A stretch of 12,815 nt of DNA from Phycisphaerales bacterium (GCA_011048645.1 DSDR01000166.1:1-12815); one strand, 5' to 3'. Positions 1 to 6,574 are shown, counted from the stretch's first letter. Numbers and translations: made by a program. Notes: generated from the sequence alone by a model not told the origin.

Positions 1-22
1 TATTTATTTTTTAGTTTTTGTC

Positions 23-51
23 TTGCAATCAATCACAAAAGTTGGTTTAAT
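23..51 (+). promoter_or_regulatory. Candidate sigma70 promoter of rrf2-A
   Basis: TTGCAA (23-28) and TTTAAT (46-51) are separated by exactly 17 bp and match the -35/-10 consensus at 4/6 and 5/6 positions. The predicted start site near 58 falls inside the 55-73 palindrome, as expected for a repressible promoter. This is a prediction from sequence only. Confidence 0.5.
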
Positions 52-54
52 TTA

Positions 55-73
55 TATCATAATTCCGATGATA
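55..73. promoter_or_regulatory. Perfect 6-bp-arm palindrome, candidate operator of rrf2-A
   Basis: TATCAT (55-60) and ATGATA (68-73) are perfect inverted repeats around a 7-nt spacer. The dyad lies just downstream of the predicted -10 box and upstream of the Shine-Dalgarno, where a dimeric repressor such as an Rrf2 protein could autoregulate. The binding protein is inferred. Confidence 0.45.
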
Positions 74-87
74 ACAGTGAGGTATTT

Positions 88-528
88 GTGAATTTTGACG
101 TTTCAAAGAAATCCAGATATGCCATTGTAGCATTGTATGAGTTGGTTTTGGCCGGTTCTCAAAGGCCGATAACCGCTCGAAAGCTGGCTGCTCGGCATAA
201 TTTGCCGGTGCGTTTTCTTGAGATCATTCTCAATGAACTCAAGCAGGGCGGCTTCGTTACGTCTATTCGCGGCAAGGCGGGCGGCTATGTGCCGGCTCGC
301 CCGGCGAATGAAATCACGCTTGCCCAGATTGTGTCATATCTTGAACATCGCTCGTCCGAATTTTCTGAACCGTCAAGTGCCCAGGCGGACGGCCAGCGCG
401 TGCTTGGCTCGCTCATTCAAGAGGCCAATACGGCGGTAACACGGATTTTTGAGGCGTGTACACTCGAAGAAATGGTCCGGCGGGAAGTTGAGAGCTGTGC
501 CTCAGGTGAGCCGAATTACATTATATAA
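88..528 (+). CDS. Rrf2-family transcriptional regulator without Fe-S cysteines (CymR-like), rrf2-A
   Basis: This 146-aa winged-helix regulator has the Rrf2 pattern: an N-terminal helix beginning KKSRYAIVALYEL, a recognition region around residues 30-55, and the wing signature SIRGKAGGYVPARP (about 59-72). The Cys cluster that Fe-S members carry near residues 92-105 is absent; the only Cys are at about 124 and 137. In this respect it resembles B. subtilis CymR, the cysteine-metabolism repressor that works with CysK. It starts at GTG with GAGG (79-82) 5 nt upstream. It ends Asn-Tyr-Ile-Ile, a hydrophobic Ile tail also seen on the second Rrf2 protein of the window. It sits 45 nt before DUF2061 and the sulfate-assimilation genes, so it probably controls that operon and perhaps itself. 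The family is clear; the CymR-like role is inference. Confidence 0.88.
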   Translation: MNFDVSKKSRYAIVALYELVLAGSQRPITARKLAARHNLPVRFLEIILNELKQGGFVTSIRGKAGGYVPARPANEITLAQIVSYLEHRSSEFSEPSSAQADGQRVLGSLIQEANTAVTRIFEACTLEEMVRREVESCASGEPNYII

Positions 529-529
529 T
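524..529 (+). promoter_or_regulatory. Possible -10 box for the DUF2061-cysH operon
   Basis: A perfect TATAAT overlaps the stop codon of rrf2-A. No convincing -35 box is seen 16-18 bp upstream, so the downstream genes may instead be co-transcribed with rrf2-A, or this promoter may need an activator. Confidence 0.25.
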
Positions 530-546
530 TTTTTTCAACATATACA

Positions 547-561
547 CTACTGAAATAATAG
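547..561 (+). promoter_or_regulatory. Shared 15-bp element, copy 1 (candidate Rrf2 operator)
   Basis: CTACTGAAATAATAG lies 27 nt (start to start) before the DUF2061 ATG. It matches the element at 7975-7989 upstream of rrf2-B-cysK at 13 of 15 positions. The outer five bases (CTACT/AATAG) form an imperfect dyad with 4/5 complementary. Its presence in front of both cysteine-related transcription units suggests a common operator; the protein that binds is unknown. Confidence 0.4.
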
Positions 562-573
562 GAATACAAGGAA

Positions 574-798
574 ATGAGAGAGTCGCATGTCAGAAGTATT
601 GCCAAGGCCGTCAGCTATCGGGCGTTGGGATCCGGCGTGACATTTCTGGTGGCGTTGGCCGTCACACGGGAAATCAATACGGCGGTGGGAATCGGGGTAC
701 TGGATACCCTGATGAAGATCGGGGCGTTTTATGTTCACGAGCGGCTGTGGAATCGCCTGCATTTCGGAAAGACGCCGCCCCCGGATTATCAGATTTGA
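574..798 (+). CDS. DUF2061 small membrane protein
   Basis: This 74-aa protein matches the DUF2061 pattern: an N-terminal RSIAKAVSYRALGSG segment, two short hydrophobic stretches at about residues 20-33 and 37-54, and the closing HERLWNRLHFGK motif. It is probably an inner-membrane protein with two helices. Its molecular function is unknown. The gene ends 7 nt before cysH in what looks like a tight operon, so a role connected with sulfate uptake or APS metabolism is a reasonable but untested inference. The ATG start is supported by AGGA (560-563) with 10-nt spacing; a second AAGG at 568-571 is probably too close to serve. Confidence 0.8.
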   Translation: MRESHVRSIAKAVSYRALGSGVTFLVALAVTREINTAVGIGVLDTLMKIGAFYVHERLWNRLHFGKTPPPDYQI

Positions 799-805
799 GG
801 TGCGT

Positions 806-1537
806 ATGAATCGACACAGCGAAACACATGAGGTGATTGAACAACTGAATCAGGCGGCGCGCAAACTGGACGCCGTCGGTCGATTGCGGCTTATCGTTGA
901 TCGGTTCGGCGACCAGGCGACGATGGCCACCAGTTTCGGGGCCGAAGATCAGGTATTGACGGGTATGCTGGCTGCGTTGCCCGCTCGGATTGACATTTTT
1001 ACCATCGATACCGGACGTTTGCCGCAGGAGACCTATGATGTCATGGCGCGGACGCAGGAACGGTACGGCCTGCGGATTCGGCTGCTGTTTCCCGATTATC
1101 AGGCGGTTGAACAGATGGTCAATCGGTATGGGCCGAATTTGTTTTATCAAAGCGTTGAACTTCGAAAACACTGCTGCACGGTCCGCAAGGTCGAACCGTT
1201 GCGGCGGGCGCTGGCCGGCCGTCAACTCTGGGTCTGCGGCCTGCGGCGCGAGCAGTCGGTTACACGGCAAGCACTCGATTTTTTCCAGTGGGACGAGCAG
1301 TTCGAGCTGATCAAGGCCTGTCCGCTGGCCGATTGGACCGAGCAGCAGACCTGGGACGCGATTCGCTCCGGCAATGTGCCTTATAACCGTTTGCATGACG
1401 CCGGCTATCCGAGCATTGGCTGTGCGCCGTGTACCCGGGCGATTGAACCCGGACAAGACGTGCGGGCCGGTCGCTGGTGGTGGGAGGCGCCGGAACACAA
1501 AGAATGCGGACTGCATTTGAAAAAAAATAAAGATTAA
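806..1537 (+). CDS. cysH: Adenylylsulfate (APS) reductase, 4Fe-4S type
   Basis: This 243-aa protein of the PAPS/APS reductase family reduces activated sulfate to sulfite with thioredoxin-like reductants. It has the paired cysteines that ligate a [4Fe-4S] cluster: Cys123-Cys124 (KHCCTVRK) and Cys206-x2-Cys209 (CAPCTRAIEPG). The catalytic Cys is at about 234 in the C-terminal ECGLH motif. The cluster cysteines mark the APS-using class rather than the E. coli PAPS-only class, so APS from CysD/CysN can be used directly. The start chosen is the ATG at 806, with GAGG (797-800) 5 nt upstream and 7 nt after the DUF2061 stop. The open frame continues back to 731, but that would overlap DUF2061 and lacks a ribosome site. 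Length is normal for the family. Confidence 0.95.
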   Translation: MNRHSETHEVIEQLNQAARKLDAVGRLRLIVDRFGDQATMATSFGAEDQVLTGMLAALPARIDIFTIDTGRLPQETYDVMARTQERYGLRIRLLFPDYQAVEQMVNRYGPNLFYQSVELRKHCCTVRKVEPLRRALAGRQLWVCGLRREQSVTRQALDFFQWDEQFELIKACPLADWTEQQTWDAIRSGNVPYNRLHDAGYPSIGCAPCTRAIEPGQDVRAGRWWWEAPEHKECGLHLKKNKD

Positions 1538-1576
1538 AAATCAAAGATCAAAATTGTGGAATCCGCTTTCGCTGAT
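1529..1576 (+). repeat. Heptameric AT-rich repeat plus hairpin in the cysH-cysD spacer
   Basis: Four degenerate 7-bp units (AAAGATT, AAAAATC, AAAGATC, AAAATTG; 1529-1556) run across the cysH stop codon (1535-1537). A small hairpin follows: ATCCGC (1561-1566), loop TTTC, GCTGAT (1571-1576), with 5 of 6 pairs. The 16-mer ATTAAAAATCAAAGAT (1533-1548) is repeated exactly after nadA (11354-11369), again overlapping the stop codon. Confidence 0.65.
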
Positions 1577-1600
1577 GATGATAAATAAAGGAATCAAACA

Positions 1601-2494
1601 ATGACAAAGACGATGACGCAATTGGATGTGCTGGAAGCTCAGAGCGTGTATATATTGCGGGAGGCGTATCGGTCGTTCAAGCAGCTTGTGATGCTCTGGT
1701 CCATCGGCAAGGACAGTACGGTTTTGCTCTGGCTGGCGCGCAAAGCGTTTTTCGGACATGTGCCGGTCCCGCTGATGCACATCGATACCGGATTTAAGAT
1801 TCCGGAGATGATTCAGTACCGCGACACCTTTGCCCTGAAGTGGAAGCTGAATCTGATTGTCGGTCAGGACGTTGAAGCCCTGGAGCACAAACACACCTTT
1901 CCCGACGGCAACCTGTCGCGTCTGGTCTGCTGCAAACGGCTCAAAAGCGAAACGCTCAAGCATACCCTCAGCGGCGAATGGCCGCGCTGGGCGCTGAACC
2001 ACAAAACCGGCGCTTATGAACGGCAAGACGGCGGCGAGCCGTTTACCGGCGTGATCGTCGGCGCGCGGGCCGACGAAGAGGGCAGCCGCAGCAAGGAACG
2101 CTATTTTTCGCCGCGCGATACCCACAGCGAGTGGGATATCGCCGAGCAGCCGCCGGAGTTGTGGAATCAGTTCAACACCGACTTTGCTCCCGGCACGCAC
2201 GTGCGGATTCATCCGCTGCTGGACTGGACGGAGTTGAATATCTGGGAATATATCGAACGCGAGAATATTCCGATCATCGACCTGTATTTTGACAAAGGCG
2301 ACGGCAAACGCTACCGGTCGCTGGGCTGTGCGCCGTGTACGGGGCCGGTCGATTCGACGGCCCAAAACGTCCGCGAGGTTATCGAGGAGCTGCGCAGCGG
2401 CAAATTCAGCAATATCGCCGAACGCTCCGGCCGACAGCAGGACGCCGAAGACGGCGGCGGTCTGGAGACGCTGCGCCGCGAAGGATATATGTAA
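1601..2494 (+). CDS. cysD: Sulfate adenylyltransferase subunit 2 (ATP sulfurylase, CysD)
   Basis: This 297-aa member of the PP-loop ATP pyrophosphatase family is the catalytic subunit that forms APS from ATP and sulfate, driven by GTP hydrolysis on CysN. The PP-loop SIGKDS is at residues 34-39, preceded by the typical YILREAYRSFKQLVMLWS segment. Other conserved stretches are HIDTGFKIPEM, the RADEEGSRSKER region, and the C-terminal YRSLGCAPCTGPV. Length is close to the family norm of about 300. AAGGA (1588-1592) lies 8 nt before the ATG; a second ATG four codons downstream is possible. The gene is followed after 71 nt by its partner cysN. Confidence 0.96.
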   Translation: MTKTMTQLDVLEAQSVYILREAYRSFKQLVMLWSIGKDSTVLLWLARKAFFGHVPVPLMHIDTGFKIPEMIQYRDTFALKWKLNLIVGQDVEALEHKHTFPDGNLSRLVCCKRLKSETLKHTLSGEWPRWALNHKTGAYERQDGGEPFTGVIVGARADEEGSRSKERYFSPRDTHSEWDIAEQPPELWNQFNTDFAPGTHVRIHPLLDWTELNIWEYIERENIPIIDLYFDKGDGKRYRSLGCAPCTGPVDSTAQNVREVIEELRSGKFSNIAERSGRQQDAEDGGGLETLRREGYM

Positions 2495-2495
2495 G

Positions 2496-2540
2496 AAATG
2501 TAAAATCTTAAATGTAAAATTATGGAGCCGCCTTTGGCGG
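2496..2540 (+). repeat. Heptameric AT-rich repeat plus hairpin in the cysD-cysN spacer
   Basis: Four 7-bp units (AAATGTA, AAATCTT, AAATGTA, AAATTAT; 2496-2523) start right after the cysD stop codon. They are followed by a perfect 5-bp hairpin, CCGCC (2528-2532), TTT, GGCGG (2536-2540). The layout matches the cysH-cysD spacer, and both share AAAATT[G/A]TGGA just before the hairpin. Confidence 0.65.
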
Positions 2541-2565
2541 AACTATTTTCTATAGAGAGGTTGTT

Positions 2566-4401
2566 ATGTCCACTGTACTGGAAAGCCAAATGATAAAGAA
2601 CGGCACGCAGGGTGCGCAGAAGATGAATATTGTCATCATCGGGCATGTCGATCACGGCAAAAGCACGCTGATCGGACGGTTGCTGGCCGATACGCAGTCG
2701 CTTCCGAAAGGCAAACTGGAGGCGGTCAAGGCGCAGTGCGCGTATCACGCCCGTCCGTTTGAATATGCCTTTTTGCTGGATGCACTCAAGGATGAGCAGT
2801 CGCAGGGGATTACCATTGATTCAGCGCGGTGTTTTTTCAAGTCGAAAAAACGCGAGTACATTCTGATCGATGCGCCGGGACATATTGAGTTTTTGAAAAA
2901 TATGATCAGCGGCGCTGCGCGGGCCGAGGCGGCGGTGCTGGTCATTGATGCCCATGAGGGCGTACAGGAAAACTCGCGACGTCACGGGTATTTGCTGGGA
3001 ATGCTCGGCATTCGACAGGCCATTGTCTGCGTCAATAAAATGGATTTGGCCGGTTATGACCGCCGTGTGTTTGAGCGCATCCGGTCGGAGTTTTCCGCTT
3101 TTCTGACACAGACGGGGATTGCACCGCGGCATTTTATTCCCATCAGCGCCCGGGACGGTTTCAATGTCGCTGCGGCAGGCGATGCGATGCCGTGGTATGA
3201 CGGGCCGACCGTGTTGGAGGCGCTGGACGGCTTTGAAAAAGAACCGCCGCGGGTGGGCCAACCCCTGCGGCTACCCATCCAGGACATTTATAAGTTTACC
3301 GAGCAGGGCGACAACCGGCGAATTTTCGCCGGGCGCATCGAGACCGGTACGCTGCGTGTCGGCGATGCGGTGGTGTTTTATCCATCGGGCAAACGCTCAA
3401 CAATTGCAAGCATCGAGGCGTTCAATGCTCCGCCGGTGCATGAGGCGACGGCTGGCGAAGCCGTTGGCGTTACCCTGCGCGAGCAGGTTTATGTTCGGCC
3501 CGGCGAATTACTGGTACGCACCGATGAGTCGCCGCCGGCGACAGCCCGTCAGCTTCGCGTCAACTTGTTCTGGATGGGGCGCGAGCCGATGATTTTCAAC
3601 AAACGCTATCTGCTCAAGCTGGGCACAGCGCGGGCGCCGGTCTGGCTGCGTCAGATTCGCACCGTGCTGGATGCATCGGAACTGACCACCGAGCGGAACC
3701 GACGGCATATTCAGCGGCACGATGTGGCCGAGTGTGTGCTGGAAACGCTCAAACCCATTGCCTTTGATCCGACCGCCGAGATCGCGCAGACAGGGCGTTT
3801 TGTGCTGATCGACAATTACCACATCGCTGGCGGCGGGGTGGTGCTCCAGGCCGAAAGCAACGCCGCCGACCGACTGAGCGAACATGTGCAGCAGCGCGAA
3901 AAAAGCTGGCGGCGAAGTCGAATTACGCCGCTGATGCGGTCGTATCGCACCGGCCAGCGCTCGACGCTGGTGGTGATCGCCGGTCCGCCGCAAACAGGCA
4001 AAGCCGCTCTGGCCCAAGCGCTGGAAGAAAAACTGTTTGCCGCCGGACGACAGGTGTATTATCTGGGGCTGGACAACAGTTTATTGGGCATGGATGAAGA
4101 CATCAGCCGCAACTATTTGCGCGATGAATACCTGCGGCGGCTCGGCGAGGTGGCGCATGTGTTTACCGACGCGGGAATGATCCTGATCACGACTGTCAGC
4201 GATCTGGATAGTTATGAGCTGCAAGTGCTTCGCACGCTGAATCATCCCGGTGAAAATCTCATCATCGGCGTCGGCGCGCACGGCCTGGCGGCGGCGGATG
4301 TGGATTTGAAGCTGAATGTGCCGCTTAATCCGTCCGAGGCGGCCGGACAAGTGGCCAACCTGCTGACCGAGCGCCATTATCTGCCGGAGTATTACCTTTG
4401 A
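2566..4401 (+). CDS. cysN: Sulfate adenylyltransferase subunit 1 (CysN GTPase) fused to a degenerate APS-kinase (CysC) domain
   Basis: This 611-aa translation-factor-type GTPase powers APS synthesis by CysD. G motifs are intact: G1 GHVDHGKST at 26-34, G2 around GITID, G3 DAPGH at 102-106, G4 NKMD at 157-160 and G5 SAR. The beta-barrel domains follow to about residue 440. G1 reads VDHG, as in EF-Tu, rather than the VDDG of E. coli CysN. From about 455 the protein resembles CysC (RRLGEVAHVFTDAG is well kept), but Walker A reads GPPQTGKA (473-480), ending in Ala instead of Ser/Thr. The DGDNxR motif reads GLDNSL (501-506), and the region normally carrying KGLYKKAR is missing. APS kinase activity is therefore doubtful, while ATP sulfurylase support looks intact. 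GAGAGG (2555-2560) supports the ATG. cysD lies upstream and the sulfite reductase downstream. Confidence 0.92.
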   Translation: MSTVLESQMIKNGTQGAQKMNIVIIGHVDHGKSTLIGRLLADTQSLPKGKLEAVKAQCAYHARPFEYAFLLDALKDEQSQGITIDSARCFFKSKKREYILIDAPGHIEFLKNMISGAARAEAAVLVIDAHEGVQENSRRHGYLLGMLGIRQAIVCVNKMDLAGYDRRVFERIRSEFSAFLTQTGIAPRHFIPISARDGFNVAAAGDAMPWYDGPTVLEALDGFEKEPPRVGQPLRLPIQDIYKFTEQGDNRRIFAGRIETGTLRVGDAVVFYPSGKRSTIASIEAFNAPPVHEATAGEAVGVTLREQVYVRPGELLVRTDESPPATARQLRVNLFWMGREPMIFNKRYLLKLGTARAPVWLRQIRTVLDASELTTERNRRHIQRHDVAECVLETLKPIAFDPTAEIAQTGRFVLIDNYHIAGGGVVLQAESNAADRLSEHVQQREKSWRRSRITPLMRSYRTGQRSTLVVIAGPPQTGKAALAQALEEKLFAAGRQVYYLGLDNSLLGMDEDISRNYLRDEYLRRLGEVAHVFTDAGMILITTVSDLDSYELQVLRTLNHPGENLIIGVGAHGLAAADVDLKLNVPLNPSEAAGQVANLLTERHYLPEYYL

Positions 4402-4402
4402 A

Positions 4403-4444
4403 ATTGATTATTGATTATTGATTATTGATGATTGATGATTGACG
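4403..4444 (+). repeat. Six tandem 7-bp repeats in the cysN-sulfite reductase spacer
   Basis: Six contiguous heptamers begin 1 nt after the cysN stop: ATTGATT three times, ATTGATG twice and ATTGACG once. The array fills the spacer and runs up to the start region of the sulfite reductase. Alternative TTG (4432) and ATG (4435) codons lie inside the array. Confidence 0.85.
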
Positions 4445-4455
4445 AGCGGCAAACT

Positions 4456-5742
4456 ATGTATAAACCATTGGTTCCATACGGACCTGTACGGCTGCTGGGG
4501 GCGTATCCACAGCGGCAGGAAGGATTTTTTATGCAGCGTATTCCTTTTCTGGGTGGACGGATCACGCCGACACAGCTTCGGCGGATTGTTGAGCTTGCCG
4601 AGGAGTTTACCGGCGGTACGCCGCTTCATATCACGACGCGGCAGGATATTGAACTGCACAATATTGCCGAAGCGGATGTGGCCGGGGTGCAGGCGGCGCT
4701 GGCCGAGATCGGGATTTCAACGTTCGGTGCGTGCGGCGATTTTGTTCGCAACATCACGGTGTGTCCGTGCTGCGGGTTTGATCCGGAGGCGGTGGAGATG
4801 ACGCCGCTGGCCGAACAGGTGCGGGACGCGGTGTTGTCGGCGGCTGGGACGCTGGACCTGCCGCGCAAGTTCAAAATCAGTTTTACCGGCTGCGGCGGTA
4901 CGGGGGCGCGGCCGTATCTGCAGGACCTGGGTTTTGCGGCTCAATCGCCGGAGTCGATTCGGGTCATTGGCGCCGGTTCGCTGGGGCCGCGGCCGCAGCC
5001 GGGAATTGTCCTGTACGAGTCGATTCGGCCCGAGGAGGCGGCGCCGCTGGTCTTTGCGGCGCTGGAGGTCTTTGCCGAACATGGAGACCGAGAGAATCGC
5101 CGAACGGCGCGATTGCGACACATTCGACAGCGAATGGGCAATGTACCCTTCAAAGCTTTGCTGAATGATGCATTTGAAAGACACAAAGCCCGGCTGCCGC
5201 AAAAGCCCGTGCCGCTTTCGTTCGGACAGGCGGGGTATCAAAAGCGGTTGACGCTGCAAACCCTCGGCGGCGATATAACCTGTAAGCAGGCGATGATGCT
5301 GGCGAATCTGGCCGATGGTCAGACGGTTCAGATGCGCATCAATCTGTGGCACGGCATCGATCTGTACAGTCGTGTGCCGTTTAATCTGCCGCCGTCGCTG
5401 CATCCGCTGACTCATCGACCCCGGATTGTCGCCTGTCCGGGCAACAGCACCTGTACACGGGGGCTGGCCGACTGCCGGGCGGCAGCCGAGGTGATGGCCG
5501 AGACCCTGGCCCAGAGGGGAAAGACCGATTTGACCGTCGGCATCTCCGGTTGCCCGAACAACTGTGCGCTCAGTGTCGTGTGCGATGTCGGGCTGGTTGG
5601 CCGGGTCAAGACGATGGACGGCGTTCGACAAGAGGCCTTTGATGTCTATACCGGCGGCGGCAGCGGCGGCGATGAGCGGCTGGCTCAACGCAAAGACACC
5701 GTCGCGGCGGCGGATTTGAAAAACTATTTTGCGCAGTCGTAA
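4456..5742 (+). CDS. sir: Assimilatory sulfite reductase, siroheme/4Fe-4S, ferredoxin type
   Basis: This 428-aa nitrite/sulfite reductase family protein reduces sulfite to sulfide with six electrons. Both half-repeats are visible: a ferredoxin-like half (to about 95) with siroheme-contacting TTRQDIELHN, a following half with CGDFVRN and LPRKFKISFTGC, a second ferredoxin-like half (about 260-320) and the cluster domain. Cluster and siroheme ligands are Cys327-x5-Cys333 (CPGNSTC) and Cys366-x3-Cys370 (CPNNC). It is compact compared with the usual 500-570 residues. A nitrite role cannot be excluded by sequence, but its place behind cysHDN argues for sulfite. No flavoprotein partner is present, so ferredoxin is the likely donor. 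I chose the ATG at 4456, preceded by a weak GAGCGG. The frame extends to ATG 4435 and TTG 4432 inside the heptamer array, which have no ribosome site. Confidence 0.9.
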   Translation: MYKPLVPYGPVRLLGAYPQRQEGFFMQRIPFLGGRITPTQLRRIVELAEEFTGGTPLHITTRQDIELHNIAEADVAGVQAALAEIGISTFGACGDFVRNITVCPCCGFDPEAVEMTPLAEQVRDAVLSAAGTLDLPRKFKISFTGCGGTGARPYLQDLGFAAQSPESIRVIGAGSLGPRPQPGIVLYESIRPEEAAPLVFAALEVFAEHGDRENRRTARLRHIRQRMGNVPFKALLNDAFERHKARLPQKPVPLSFGQAGYQKRLTLQTLGGDITCKQAMMLANLADGQTVQMRINLWHGIDLYSRVPFNLPPSLHPLTHRPRIVACPGNSTCTRGLADCRAAAEVMAETLAQRGKTDLTVGISGCPNNCALSVVCDVGLVGRVKTMDGVRQEAFDVYTGGGSGGDERLAQRKDTVAAADLKNYFAQS

Positions 5743-5829
5743 GCAGCTCTCGCCCACAGCAGGCAGGTCTCAAGGCCGGCTTCGAGATCGTAAAGCAATT
5801 AAATAGCATAGGAATTTGTATTCTTGCAG

Positions 5830-5848
5830 CACGGCCATCTTGGCCGTG
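5830..5848. terminator. Perfect 7-bp hairpin, possible terminator or dispersed repeat
   Basis: CACGGCC (5830-5836) and GGCCGTG (5842-5848) pair perfectly around ATCTT. It lies 88 nt after the sulfite reductase stop. No T-run follows, so intrinsic termination is uncertain. The form is also typical of dispersed palindromic (REP-like) repeats. Confidence 0.4.
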
Positions 5849-5853
5849 AATAA

Positions 5854-5881
5854 TTCAATGACTGATTTACGAATCATTGAA
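5854..5881. repeat. 8-bp perfect inverted repeat with an alternative inner stem
   Basis: TTCAATGA (5854-5861) pairs perfectly with TCATTGAA (5874-5881) across 12 nt. An alternative inner stem, TGATT (5863-5867) with AATCA (5872-5876), competes for the right arm. Confidence 0.6.
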
Positions 5882-5948
5882 CCACGAAGGGCACGAAGAT
5901 TGTAGTGAAAAATAAGATTTCCTTCGTGATCTTCGTGTTCTTCGTGGT
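5881..5948. repeat. CACGAAG-type long inverted repeat
   Basis: The arms at 5881-5900 and 5929-5948 are reverse complements at 18 of 20 positions, with 28 nt between. The left arm carries CACGAAG twice. On the right, CTTCGTG occurs three times at a 9-bp period (from about 5922). The regular 9-bp units suggest a mobile or amplified palindromic repeat rather than a protein-coding remnant. Confidence 0.75.
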
Positions 5949-5980
5949 GGAAAAACAGCCAAATTGTTTTTTATGGCTCC

Positions 5981-6574
5981 TTAATTTGCCGTGCGGGCCA
6001 GGCCGGGCAGCAGCTCCGGATGGTCGATCTGCTCAAGTGTCTGTCGGACGAACTGCTTCCAGTGCGGCAGGCGATGGGTGCGGCGCTGAAGGATGATGTT
6101 GCGAAGGGTTTTGTAGCTCATACACCACAGGCGCGTCTGGAGGAATCCTTCGGGCAGGCGTTTCTTGACGCCGATGAGGTCTTTGTTATGCGCGGCGGCG
6201 TAGATGGCTCGCAGCGTGTCGAGCGGGCAGGCGTCCGGCTCAAAGTTTTGCTCCAAAAACGCGCGAACGGCCGCAGCGTCCTCCATATCGACGGCCAGCA
6301 GCTCGTCCGTGAGGGTGTGCATCGTGCTTTCGGATTGTTTGGTGGACAGGCGAAACGTGTCGGCTTCCTGCCACCAGTAGCGCGGGGCGCGAACATCCAG
6401 CCAGACGGTGATGCTTTCGAGGAATTTGTTGTGTCCGCCGTCTTTGTCGGCCAGTTTTTGAGCCACGCCGGGCATCTTGGCCACGGACTGCTTTTTGTTG
6501 TGCGCCAAGCCGTGCAGGGCGGCGTCGTAGCCGGCCTCGTCGATTTTGGTCACGTGCATATATATCTCAGACAT
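5981..6574 (-). CDS. Phage-type hypothetical protein, distantly ThyX-like
   Basis: This 197-aa protein resembles proteins I associate with phages and mobile regions, but I cannot name the family firmly. The stretch APRYWWQEADTFR (63-75) followed by SESTMH (81-86) lines up in spacing with the flavin-dependent thymidylate synthase (ThyX) signature, where RHR, E and S residues bind FAD and dUMP. The C-terminal part SYKTLRNIILQRRTHRLPHW (153-172) recalls the ThyX segment that carries the second substrate-binding motif. The exact RHRxxS motif is absent, so thymidylate synthase activity should not be assumed. The start is supported by AGAGGG 5 nt upstream on the minus strand. It lies 29 bp downstream of the GH43 gene on the same strand and could be co-transcribed. 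There is no evident link to sulfur metabolism. Confidence 0.7.
   Translation of the reverse strand: MSEIYMHVTKIDEAGYDAALHGLAHNKKQSVAKMPGVAQKLADKDGGHNKFLESITVWLDVRAPRYWWQEADTFRLSTKQSESTMHTLTDELLAVDMEDAAAVRAFLEQNFEPDACPLDTLRAIYAAAHNKDLIGVKKRLPEGFLQTRLWCMSYKTLRNIILQRRTHRLPHWKQFVRQTLEQIDHPELLPGLARTAN

Larger units (their letters stand above)
5743..5980. other. Non-coding spacer rich in inverted repeats
   Basis: This 238-bp stretch lies between the converging sulfite reductase (+) and ThyX-like (-) genes. It contains three separate inverted repeats (listed individually). A short open frame crosses the CACGAAG repeat, but it has no family signature and its translation follows the repeat, so I do not call a gene here. 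Confidence 0.7.

Noticed and set aside
731..805. Upstream extension of cysH to ATG 731
   Set aside because: It would overlap the end of DUF2061, lacks a Shine-Dalgarno and adds 25 residues outside the family alignment; ATG 806 has GAGG at 5 nt.
4717..5757. 346-aa minus-strand frame opposite the sulfite reductase
   Set aside because: It is a shadow of sir; the + strand frame contains the siroheme and 4Fe-4S ligands.
5881..5948. CACGAAG units as a CRISPR array
   Set aside because: Repeats are only 7-9 bp without spacers of constant length, and they are arranged as an inverted repeat.
5905..6096. 63-aa + strand frame after the CACGAAG repeat
   Set aside because: Its translation follows the repeat and then the antisense of the ThyX-like gene; there is no domain or ribosome site.
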